From contig CM007991.1 of the NCBI GenBank assembly GCA_002189035.1, positions 4,774,001 through 4,838,000 of the forward strand: DNA of 64,000 bases. The letters run 5' to 3'. This document shows, in pieces, positions 55,466-64,000 of the stretch; the first letter of the stretch is position 1, and every line of letters begins with the position of its first letter. The notes under the pieces were generated by a model. It saw only the letters and a program-made list of their open reading frames with translations. It was not told the origin of the DNA and made no database searches. The position numbers and the translations under genes were made by a program. The stretch is from Utricularia gibba. Taxonomy: Eukaryota > Streptophyta > Magnoliopsida > Lamiales > Lentibulariaceae.

Positions 55466-55790
55466 TGGAGAGAGACGGGGCATATTTCAAATATTCACCC
55501 ATTTCACGTGTTGGGTGTAGCTGGTGGATTCGGCGGCTCCCTATTTAGTGCTATTCATAATTCGGTAAGTTCAAGTTTGATCAGTGAAACCACACCAAAT
55601 GAATCTGCTAGTGAAGATTACAAATTTGGTCAAGAGGAAGAAACTTATAAATATTGTAGGCGCTCACGGTTATTTTGGCCGATTGATCTTCCAGTGAGTT
55701 TCAACAATTTTCATTCGTTAAATTTCTTCTTACATTTTGCTCTCTACTTAAAACTTCGAATCTGCCAAATCCAAAAAAAGGAAAATGCTC
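55466..55790 (+). pseudogene. psbA: Plastid psbA fragment, part 2
   Basis: The translation H-P-F-H-V-L-G-V-A-G-G-F-G-G-S-L-F-S-A-I-H continues from part 1. It runs through N-E-S-A-S-E-D-Y-K-F-G-Q-E-E-E-T-Y. After a frameshift come G-Y-F-G-R-L-I-F-Q-like and S-F-N-N sequences. These are D1 residues about 195-275. Several non-synonymous changes and the frameshift make it dead. Confidence 0.9.
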
Positions 55791-55854
55791 AATGAATTTC
55801 TTTATGTGAAAAATATTACTTGATATTCATAGGCAAAGGCATAGGTTTTGTTTC

Positions 55855-55975
55855 TCTCAACTGAACCAAGTGTGATGGGATGGAATGCTAGACGTTTGGT
55901 TATTTCTCCCCCAGCCACAATGAAACACCCCATGGATGCGACCAATCCCATAGATACAATCATTTAATAAGAACA
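55855..55975 (-). pseudogene. clpP: Plastid clpP fragment
   Basis: The minus strand reads M-G-L-V-A-S-M-G-C-F-I-V-A-G-G-E-I-T-K-R, then L-A-F. This matches the plastid ClpP protease around its catalytic serine region (usually A-A-S-M-G-S-F-I). The serine position is cysteine here. Only about 35 codons are preserved. Confidence 0.8.
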
Positions 55976-55979
55976 AGAT

Positions 55980-57039
55980 ATACTAGTGTTTGATGTTAAA
56001 AGGTGATGAGTTAGTTCTTGTAAATCTGGTGAAACCAACCGAAACTGCTGAATTGGGATTGGAAGTCTACGGTGACAAAAGAAAAAAATGAAAACCCAAG
56101 ACTTATAACTATTCAAGCCCATCACTTGATGTTGTCACAGAAACCAACCACAGAACAAGTGAGAAATACTCAAAAGTTACAGAACGGCTAGTTTAATATT
56201 TCAGTCTATAAATGTTGTAATAGCAAACACAATGATGTATGAAAAACCTTTCCGTCTAGAGCAGCTCAAAGTCTCAGCACTTGACGTACAAAAAACAAAA
56301 CCTCTAGTTTGGAGGTGTTGAAATCAGGCTCAAGTTCAGGAGCTACACGCTTGATTCCTTTCATTTGGAAGATGTGGATGAACAATACATAGAATCAAAA
56401 TGAATTACTGTAAGAACAAGGAATAAATCTGGAAGTGTTCCTCCTGATCCCGTATGGAATGAATCTTTATATAAAAGCCATGCAAAAGATCCCCATTACT
56501 CTTCAACTCTTTAATATTGTCACACAATTAATCTCAATGAAATTCTATAAATACCCATTACTCTATGTTTCTTTTACTTATCTAATACATCTGTTTACAC
56601 TTGAAGAGACCTGTTTACGCTCGGCATGACCCATGTTTACACTCAGAGATATCTTTCTCGACCAATCCCATTCTTGGACAACTAGAAATGATCCTTTTCA
56701 AGTTAGAATTTGTTCATTTGGAATCTGGGTTCTTTTATATTTTTATATAATATTAATTTTTTCCCATATTTTTTGTTTTATATAATCCCTTCAATCCACG
56801 TGTGATTTTTAGAATTTTTCCACTGAACGAAGGGTATTAAATCCATCAAATTTATTTTTCGATGAAAAGTCCTCTATTTTTTTCGTCGGTTTTTTCCTCT
56901 TCCTCTAATAAAAGGTAATTACCCATAAATAGTCCCAGCCACCACTTTCAACATCCAAGCATTTGGTGCACCCTCGTACGTGTTCGACCAGTCAAAGCTG
57001 ACCGAGTTGGGATGTTTGAGACACGTTTCGAGACTATCC
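55980..57039. other. Intergenic sequence, nothing recognised
   Basis: No element motif, tRNA or plastid gene is recognised. Small frames such as 56435-56629 lack features. The repeated word tctgtttacac(t) near 56590-56645 is a minor local duplication. Confidence 0.3.
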
Positions 57040-57189
57040 ACTGAACGTGTCAATAAGGCGTTTTGTTGAACGAGCTTTTGCTAAGCTAGAAGATAATCTT
57101 AGAATATTGAAATAAGACCAAGTAATAAAGTCTACACAGCCGTTGGAAGTGGGCAACTCAATCAGCCCTGGTTTCGTGGGTTAGTTAGG

Positions 57190-57441
57190 CTGTTGAGATC
57201 TGAAACTTGGTTTCATTACATGATCTCATTAGATTCTGTTTTCATGTGAAGTTTGTTATTTTTGAATCTATAAAAGCTGATGTCCACAGCTTGAGTTTGT
57301 ATCTCCTCCATTGCAATAAATTTTATTCTTCATTCATTTACTCTTCCAATCCAAAATCCTCATTTTGTTGCTGTTTTTCATTGCACCATTTTCTGTGAGA
57401 GTTCATCCTATTTTTTTATCTATTAAGTGGTATCACATACT
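57190..57441 (+). promoter_or_regulatory. LTR-like leader and PBS-like site in left arm
   Basis: The segment begins tgttgagatctgaaac and contains ctataaaagctgatg (TATA-like, near 57267) and a gcaataaatttt polyadenylation-like word. It leads to aagtggtatcaca at 57426-57438, which resembles the copia PBS tggtatcagagc. The right arm has the mirror copy at about 58068-58310. This looks like a copia LTR followed by a PBS, but no second LTR is present. Confidence 0.4.
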
Positions 57442-57713
57442 GAGGTCCACCGTCCCTGCACCCTATAGATGGGTGACCATTCAGGGAATGACCCTGAGCG
57501 TGCTTCTGAGAACATAGACGCATATGTGCGCTCTCACTGGTACTACACATGGACACCATTGAAGTACTCACACCAGAGAAGAAGAGGGCTGCCGGTATCA
57601 TGCTCGGCACCATGTGTGCAGTCATGACGGCTAACTGCAGCCTCACCAACAACGACTTCATCCCCGTTGAGAAGAACCCTACGGTGATCTCAATGAGGCA
57701 GAATCCAGTTATG
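57440..57713 (+). pseudogene. Unidentified GC-rich coding fragment, left-arm copy
   Basis: The translation includes E-R-A-S-E-N-I-D-A-Y-V-R-S-H-W-Y-Y, then M-D-T-I-E-V-L-T-P-E-K-K-R-A-A-G, then N-N-D-F-I-P and N-P-T-V-I-S-M-R-Q-N-P-V-M. It is markedly richer in G and C than the flanks. The product is not recognised. Compared with the right arm it has more changes (for example, loss of two codons before M-D-T-I-E). Confidence 0.5.
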
Positions 57714-58030
57714 TTCTGGAAAACCTTCACATAATCTCTCAACACATGATATTTGACCCAAATGTGCTTAGTTTTCCCCAACATAACTGGATTCTGCCTC
57801 ATTGAGATCACCGTAGGGTTCTTCTCACCGGGGATGAAGTCGTTGTAGGTGAGGCCGTACTTAGCCGTCATGACTGCACGCATGGTGCCAAGCACGATAC
57901 CGGCAGCCCTCTTCTTCTCTGGTGTGAGTCCTTCAATGGTGTCCATGTTCAGGTAGTACTAGTGAGAGCGCACATATGCATCGATGTTCTCACAAGCACG
58001 CTCAGGGGTCATTCCGTGAATGGTCATCTA
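57714..58030 (-). pseudogene. Unidentified coding fragment joined to copia RNase H motif, right-arm copy
   Basis: The minus strand frame starting at 57946 reads M-D-T-I-E-G-L-T-P-E-K-K-R-A-A-G, I-V-L-G-T-M-R-A-V-M and K-Y-G-L-T-Y-N-D-F-I-P-G-E-K-N-P. It passes into Q-N-P-V-M-L-G-K-T-K-H-I-W-V-K-Y-H-V-L-R-D. The last block resembles the copia RNase H motif N-P-V-x-H-x-R-T-K-H-I-x-V-x-Y-H-x-x-R-D. I cannot name the upstream fragment; it may be a captured host or other foreign exon. The frame continues through the loop into the other arm only by accident of the palindrome. Confidence 0.5.
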
Positions 58031-58425
58031 TCTATAGGGTGCAGGGATGGTGGACCTCAGCATGTGATACCACTTGATAGATAAAAAATTAGGATGAACT
58101 CTCACAGAAAATCGTGCAAGGAAAAACAGCAACAAAAATAAGGGATTTGGGTTGGAATCGTAAATGAATGAAGAGCAAAATTTATTGCAATGGAGAAAAT
58201 ACAAACATAAGTTATGAACATCAGCTTTTATAGAATCAAAAGTAACAAACTTCACATGAAAACAGGATCTAATGATACCATGTAATGAGACCAAGTTTTA
58301 GATCTCACTAGCCTAACAAACCCGCGAAACCAGGGCTGATTGAGTTGCTCACTTTCAACGGCTGTGTAGCCTTTATTACTTGGTCTTATTTCAATATTTC
58401 AAGATTATCTTCTAGAGTAATGGTT

Positions 58426-58451
58426 ATATATTCAACGTTCGTTGAATATAT
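58426..58451. repeat. Perfect 12-bp palindrome
   Basis: The arms atatattcaacg and cgttgaatatat are separated by two T. It lies within the outer end of the right arm and is not matched in the left arm, so it arose or was lost after the duplication. Confidence 0.85.
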
Positions 58452-58479
58452 GAAACTCCTTATTGACGCGTGAGGTGGA

Positions 58480-59200
58480 GGGGTGGTTTCAACTCCTATG
58501 GGTCACAAGTGGAGTTGACAGTGCGCACTTTGCGCTAGTTTGAACTACTCCTTCTCGGGCGATGATGCCGAGATGCTCGAGAGGATGAGTCTTGGAGGCT
58601 CGGAGGCTCGGACAGATGTCTCCTTGTGACCCAACTTCAAACCGAAGTAGACCCCCACTTAATGCTATCGATGCACAACTCTATTAGTTGTGCATCAGAC
58701 TATTGGGTAATCTTGCCTAGGGATCCGAGAGTTCTACAACTCTCTTCACCCGGTAGCATTCATAACTTTTTCTTTTTCATGGGATTTATTTCTCTTCTGA
58801 TGACTTGCATATTTCTTAATATAAGTGCGTTCTTGTGTGTGGATGTTGAGTTGTTGAAATGCAACAGCAGTCAGGGCAATAATAGCTAGACTTCTTGTGT
58901 GTGGATGTTCATCCTTGCAACCTAGGAGTAAGTTAATAGCTCGGTGTAATGATCAGGATAATTTTGCGTACTGTTGGGGAATTACCTTATAAGGATGTGA
59001 CACTCTTCCATGATGCACGAAATGCATGACTTTTTCTCTTGATCATTTTCACGAGATAGCAATATGTTCAATATAGTCATATTAGTGCATTCAAGATTTC
59101 TTTTATGTAAGATGGCATGCGTTGTTCTTTCATGAGACACTGGTTGTCAAGAAAATAGAGGATCATAAGGTTTTATCGTGTATTCATGTGTTTTTCTGAT
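58480..59200. other. Intergenic sequence, nothing recognised
   Basis: It contains a GC-rich stretch (58545-58620) with ggaggctcggaggctcgg direct repeats. The word gttgtgcatc and its complement lie around 58674-58700. No coding motif is seen. The open frame at 58626-58889 is not recognised. Confidence 0.3.
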
Positions 59201-59208
59201 TTGCGACA

Positions 59209-59424
59209 TCAGCCAATAAAAAATGGAATATGAAATATAATTTCTAATACCACATCAGCCAATATTTCAAAACTTACTGCTATTTCTGTAGAACTATATA
59301 AACCAATACGCAAAACTCTCATTAAAAGAAAAATAGAAGACCCTATTACACAATCAACTTTATACCTAATTAAAGCATTTTTTCCTACTCGTATAAACAC
59401 ACGAGAATTAATTCTAACTCCCAC
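59209..59424 (-). other. Unrecognised open frame, open on both strands
   Basis: The minus strand has 71 codons, rich in I, V and F, with a possible hydrophobic C-terminal half. The plus strand is also open for about 60 codons here and encodes a basic, K/R/T-rich peptide. Neither is recognised. An organelle-derived origin is possible given nearby plastid pieces, but I cannot show it. Confidence 0.2.
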
Positions 59425-59429
59425 ATGAG

Positions 59430-60747
59430 AAAATAAAGAAATGAAATAATTGAGAATCGCAGAGTTATCATCCGTGCATATAAATTAGCCAAAGTAGTGA
59501 TGAATCCTGCCTTAGGCACAGTCCATCTATTCTCAATCCAAACAGTGGATCCAATTGTAATCAAGAACTAGTGGATAATCCGATTGGAAATGATAAGAAA
59601 ATGCACAAGTCATAACTCTAAGATATATATGGATATAGTACATAACACATTACTCTATTTTCTATATGTGAAACAAACCCACAATTATTGTTAAGCATGG
59701 AAAATTATGCATGATATATTTGGTTCAAAAAACTCAGAGTTTTGTCGTAAAAAAAAATGAAATGGATTCAATTAAAAAATTTTAAACCGTAGTAATAAAG
59801 TAGAATCATTTTATGAGTTGTTTCCTACCATACATAAACTTGACCACTCAAGAGATCCATTAGAAAGATAGATTCACATCACTTACAATATCAACACAAT
59901 CTTCCGCCCTTGGAGCCGAAGCAATTTGGTTAGTCTTATACGCATATCATACTTTACTCAAGGGACATTAAATATATACCTCATAAAATTTCGGTCTAGT
60001 AAAAAGATTTCAATACCATTGGGATACCTCTACTTAATGTAATTTTTTTTTTTAGTAATGAGGCCCAAAATACTTATGTTGTTATGCTTTTACATGTAAT
60101 ACCATATCGTTATTAGCCCACTATATTCTTAAATAAATAAATTTAATATATGCAATTTATTTACTCAACAACATGAATTGGTTAATGCGAGTGGATTTTA
60201 TATAACCATAAATTGATCAAACAAATAGAAAATAGGTACTTAAAACAAGTATTTCTTAAATTACATCCAAGAGAATATATTTGGAATTGATCAATCTAAA
60301 CTGAAACCTAAGTTTTTATAGTGAATTTTCAATAGGAATTCCAATGTAAGTATTATTGTTTCCTTTATTTTATTATTTTTATTTAAATTACATATTTTTA
60401 AAATTTATTATTGACGTTGTATGACAATTGAAACTATTATTTTCAATTGGAATTACAATGTAATTAATATTTGTAGTATTATGAATCATTCATGAATATC
60501 ACATGAAAATGATTAAAATATTTATAGTCCTTAAATAATTACGTACTTGCAAGACAGCTACAAATTATGAGTTCCATAGTATATATATACATATAACTAA
60601 TCCCAATTCAAAAGCCAAATAAATTGTATTCGAAATTCTAAAATTTTGACCGGATCCACGTAAATTCATTCTTTAGAAAAAAGAGAATTAATAGTATTTT
60701 TATGGTAATGTATAAATGAGCATTTAATCTAAATCTCTCTCTTATTT
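59430..60747. other. AT-rich intergenic sequence, nothing recognised
   Basis: Very AT-rich, with no domain, tRNA or repeat unit identified. Confidence 0.35.
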
Positions 60748-60752
60748 ACACT

Positions 60753-61834
60753 TGATGGTGATTTTGCAAGTGAATAGAAACCGTCGAAGTAATAAAATAA
60801 GATCGTATCCACAGGGAATTGTTATTGGAATTTTTTTTTCAAAAAAAGACTGAAAAAAGAACAAAAAAAAAGAAAGATTTGGTTTTAAAAACAATAAGAA
60901 AATTGGCTTAAGATCCAGAATTCACCTTGCTTAAAACTCGCCCAAACTTGTGTGTGTAAACCTTGAAGACTGACCTGCATGCGCAAGCTTTGAGAGTGTT
61001 ATGTTAAGATAGTGCTACTCGATGACCGTTATAGCATCATCCCTTGTTTTGTGGGATTATGGAATCAACCACGCCACCAGAGCCATTTCACCTCTTATGA
61101 TAACCCATGTTTACCCCACACCCAAATCTAACCCCTACACCTCACACCTCGCAGACATATTAGACAGAATGTACCTTATCAATGATGTCCGATTGAGCCC
61201 TTCTCCTTAGATGCTTGAAGCCAACCTTTGATTCTCCCACACTCCCTTCGGGTTATATGATATTAGACAGAATGTACCTTATGCGCAGAACTTGCATAAG
61301 CAAGGCTTCACCACAGATCTTCAGCCGCAAGCACCTACACACTCAGACTCGACTCAAACATGGAAATAGACACGAAAATAGGAAAGATTCAAAGTAAAAT
61401 TGGTCAAAGACATTTCTAATGATTGAGAGGGTGGGGTATTTATAGGAAAATAGATCCAAGTCTTTGTATTGAGCTTATTAGATGGGCTTGGATAAGATAT
61501 TCTATCCAAATCTTTTATCCAAATCTTTAAAGATCTTCTTCACATATCTATCTTATCCACGAATCTTGGATCAAATCTTCATCGTTTGACCGACTCTTGG
61601 GCTGGGATTCGCGGCCCATCAAGTCCATAATTTGGTGGATCTTGTTTCTTCTCAAATTGATCCAAAAATACCCTAAAAATCCATAAAATACATTTTATCT
61701 CCAAAAAAATCAAAGTAGTGTAAAAGATGAAAAATCAATTGAGAATAATGAGAAAGTGGGGTCTAAGATAAGTAAAAACAATACTCAATAGTAATGGAAG
61801 AACATGCTTTGGAACGACACAAAATCAATTATCA
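60753..61834 (+). repeat. Family S solo LTR, copy S3
   Basis: It is 1082 bp, begins TGATGGTGATT and ends AATTATCA. It is flanked by perfect 5-bp target duplications acact (60748-60752 and 61835-61839). It aligns with S2 over nearly its whole length and with S1 (9164-9702, reverse). Small open frames at 61022-61397 are LTR sequence. Confidence 0.9.
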
Positions 61835-61839
61835 ACACT

Positions 61840-62370
61840 AAAATTAAATATGTTTTAATTTTGAAAGAAATAATAATTAAATTTAATAAAAAGAATATTT
61901 CAGTAAAAATAACATTGAAAAATAAAAAACTTTACTTTTAATTTTAAGCTTTATTTAATATAAATTTAATAATATTTCTACTATAACATATTCTATTTTT
62001 AAAAAATAAAATATATTTTAGAACTTTTCCAGAATATTTCTTATGACTGAAAAAAATAATTAGCAATGGAAAAAAGTAAAAATTAAAATAAATTGTTTGA
62101 TATATGTATCACATAATATTGATTATCTACGAATAAGTTTATTTACTTGATATTTCTAGATATTATAAAAATGCAATATTGATTTGTTACTAACAGACCC
62201 TATTTTTTGCATCTATCATTGCAAATTGATATCCCATGCTCAATAAGCTTGAGAGATCTAGTTCTTTAGACCTCCAAAGAGGAGCTAATAAGTCAGTACG
62301 GGAGAGTAAGGTAAAATACAAACAACAAATAAAAGTAAGGTAAATAACAAATAAGGACGTCAGAGAAGCA
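61840..62370. other. AT-rich spacer, nothing recognised
   Basis: Extremely AT-rich, with A/T-runs and no gene. The frame at 62190-62477 is not recognised. Confidence 0.3.
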
Positions 62371-63290
62371 TCGCAAATGCACATTCTAGTGCTTGATATT
62401 TTAAATTTTTTATAAAAAAATGTAAGCATTGAAATGCCACATTTGAAATATATAATGAAATCTGTGCAATCCCACATTGGAGAGAATAGGGTTCTGCAGT
62501 TAAGTGCAATCTGTGCAATCCTAGCTTATATATATATATATATATATTAATAAATGTATATTTGCAGTACTTGTGATATTTTTAATGTTTTATATAAAAA
62601 AAGTAAGTACCTAAATGCACATTTGTGGTGCTTATAATTTTTTTATAAATGGTGAAGCACTGCCAACACACATTTGCAATCCTTGTGATATTACTAAATT
62701 GAGAGAATCGCGCCGTGCTACTTATTTTTTTTAAATAATTATTTCTTTTATAAATGAGCATCGAAAATACAAATTTGTACTATTTGTTAAATTTTTATTT
62801 TTTTTAGAGAAAAATATTACCACCCCAATGCATATTTGCAGTACTTGCAATACTTTTTTATAAATGGGGCTCGCAATTTTTTAAAAGAAAATGGGAAAAG
62901 CATCGCCAATGCACATTTATTGTGATAATTTTAATTTTAGAGAATGGGTCGCCAGTTTAGTGCAATCCACGGCCCCAATTTATTTTTTTTAAATTTTTTT
63001 TCATTTTTAAATTACCATGTTGCTTTAAAAGAAAAAACATTTGAAAAACCTTCAATGAAGTCTTTGAAGTTTCCCATTTAATTACAAGGAAAAAGAATGA
63101 ATACAATTGTTTGGATTTGATCATTCCATTCGCCAACATGGTGCATTAGGGGCCAATGAATTACTAATTTTAGAAAATGAGATCATGCGGTTTAATGCAA
63201 TCTGTACTAACCTTTTTTTATTAAAAATAGTTTTTAAAAATAAATGAACACGTTGATTTATAAAAAAAACATTTGAAAGATCTATAATGA
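62370..63290. repeat. Degenerate tandem or dispersed array
   Basis: A word close to gcacatttgcagtacttgtgatattttt recurs near 62376, 62555, 62616, 62665, 62768, 62829 and 62911. A second word close to agtttagtgcaatcc recurs near 62497, 62952 and 63190. Units are irregularly spaced (50-100 bp) and heavily mutated. A (TA)n run is at 62527-62549. A related pair aacatttgaaa(a/g)a with atgaa(g/a)tctttgaa/caa lies near 63035-63060 and 63270-63300. Confidence 0.55.
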
Positions 63291-63504
63291 AATCTTTCAA
63301 CTTTATATTTAATTATTAGAGAAAACAATAAGCATATCGAATTTTTTATTTGAGTAGTGAGTTGGCTTTTGAAGGAACTATAGAAGCAAATGAAGATCGA
63401 TAACTTGCTAAATGATCTTTCAATCATCTGATACGACTTGCATCATGTTTGAGAGACAAAAATAATTCATGATGAACTGATTTTATGAACAAACAAAGAG
63501 CAAC

Positions 63505-63720
63505 ATACCATAAGGGATCTCCTTTCTCCATACCATCTATTGATTCCAAAACTTGGACACATTTCTCCATTGTGAATTTTCCTTTAAAGTAATATGATAA
63601 ACATTAAAATATCATCATTTCCTGTATAAATTTGGCAACTGAATCACTATTGATGGAGCATGCTTTCTGTTTTTTTTTTTTGGAAGATGTGAACTGCTGT
63701 TGCTCTCGTTGTTCAAATGT
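63505..63720 (-). pseudogene. Possible Myb/SANT-like protein C-terminal remnant
   Basis: On the minus strand one reads a K-rich segment, then S-V-A-K-F-I-Q-E-M-M. After a frameshift comes F-T-M-E-K-C-V-Q-V-L-E-S-I-D-G-M-E-K-G-D-P-L-W-Y-V-A-L-C-L-F. The pattern C-x-x-x-L-x-x-I-x-x-M-x-x-x-x-x-L-x-x-x-A-L-x-L-F resembles the C-terminus of plant Myb/SANT-like proteins linked to Harbinger-type elements. It is weak evidence from one motif. Confidence 0.3.
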
Positions 63721-64000
63721 ATGAAGAACTTCTTCATTGTAGGAGTATAGAAATCATCAAGACAAGGTATTAGTTAGGCATTCAAACCTGTTTATTCACT
63801 GATTTCTACATCTCCATCATCAATTTCATGTGGCAGAATTCTTGAACTTGCAATGTACATCATTACTTATTCACTTTAAGGGAATGAAACATGTCAACAT
63901 CGACATAATATTTAACGAAAAACACAATTGACAGCAAGCTTCAAAGAAAAACAGAATTCATTTAATATAAATGAATATATTAAATAAGATCTTAGTAAGC

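Larger units (their letters stand above)
57040..58477. repeat. Long inverted repeat (hairpin locus), arms about 0.65-0.7 kb
   Basis: The left arm is about 57040-57713 and the right arm about 57779-58477, with a 65-base loop (57714-57778). The arms pair over nearly their whole length with scattered mismatches. Anchor words present in both are agaagataatctt, ccaagtaataaa, gggctgattgagttgc (one strand), gtgagagttcatcct and aagaagagggctgccggtat. A transcript across it would form a very long double-stranded RNA. Each arm contains an LTR-like leader, a PBS-like tggtatca, and a coding fragment. Confidence 0.9.

Noticed and set aside
57416-57946. 176-codon minus-strand frame across the hairpin as one protein
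   Set aside because: The second half is the reverse complement of the first, read through the palindrome, so only the first half is meaningful.

Overview
The window is transposon-dominated nuclear DNA from a flowering plant, probably a dicot. Evidence for this is the degraded Ty1/copia and Ty3/gypsy (Athila/Tat-like) retrotransposons, PIF/Harbinger and hAT transposases, broken pieces of plastid DNA (trnV-GAC, rps14, 16S rRNA, psbA, clpP), and a plant-type U-box E3 ligase fragment carried by a retroelement. The DNA between elements is very AT-rich. I find no intact host gene. Nearly every coding stretch is a mobile-element pseudogene with stops, frameshifts or deletions. Species cannot be named from the sequence.

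Layout. 0-1.2 kb: hAT transposase tail and copia RNase H remnant. 3.1-9.1 kb: two minus-strand copia remnants, the first with its reverse transcriptase (RT) segment inverted. 9.2-22.7 kb: a nested cluster. Gypsy G1 (minus, 9.70-17.3 kb) sits in a truncated LTR of family S and is interrupted by copia L1. Copia fragment L2 follows, then gypsy G2 (minus), which is interrupted by copia LTR L3. Copia family L has LTRs that begin TGTTGG and end CCAACA. 22.8-25.9 kb: a diverged direct duplication of about 1 kb flanking a gypsy LTR fragment. 26.8-31.4 kb: two PIF/Harbinger elements arranged tail to tail. 31.47-41.13 kb: gypsy G3 (plus), an Athila-like element with LTR, primer binding site, gag, protease, RT, RNase H, integrase, a post-pol ORF and a truncated 3' LTR. 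41.2-45.6 kb: low-identity sequence with recognisable organelle-derived pieces.

46.40-50.31 kb is a nearly complete copia element (minus) with two LTRs, a 5-bp target duplication (CCTAG), a PBS and a PPT. Its RT has been replaced by about 0.5 kb of a host U-box E3 ligase gene (5' leader plus N-terminal domain), joined at its end to RNase H. 50.3-53.35 kb holds further copia gag remnants and a 49-bp tandem repeat. 53.4-56.0 kb is a mosaic of plastid 16S, psbA and clpP. Here psbA is split by a MITE-like inverted-repeat element, itself split by a perfect solo LTR (S2). 57.04-58.48 kb is a long inverted repeat with arms of about 0.65 kb. Each arm has an LTR-like leader, a PBS-like site and a GC-rich unidentified coding fragment that runs into a copia RNase H motif. 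60.75-61.83 kb is a second perfect solo LTR (S3). The last 2 kb holds a degenerate tandem array and a possible Myb/SANT-like remnant.

The most interesting features are the gene-capturing copia element and the long hairpin. Both look like non-autonomous copia derivatives in which foreign coding sequence replaces RT immediately upstream of RNase H. No defence system, CRISPR array or metabolic operon is present. Names G1-G3, L1-L3 and S1-S3 are local labels used in this annotation only.
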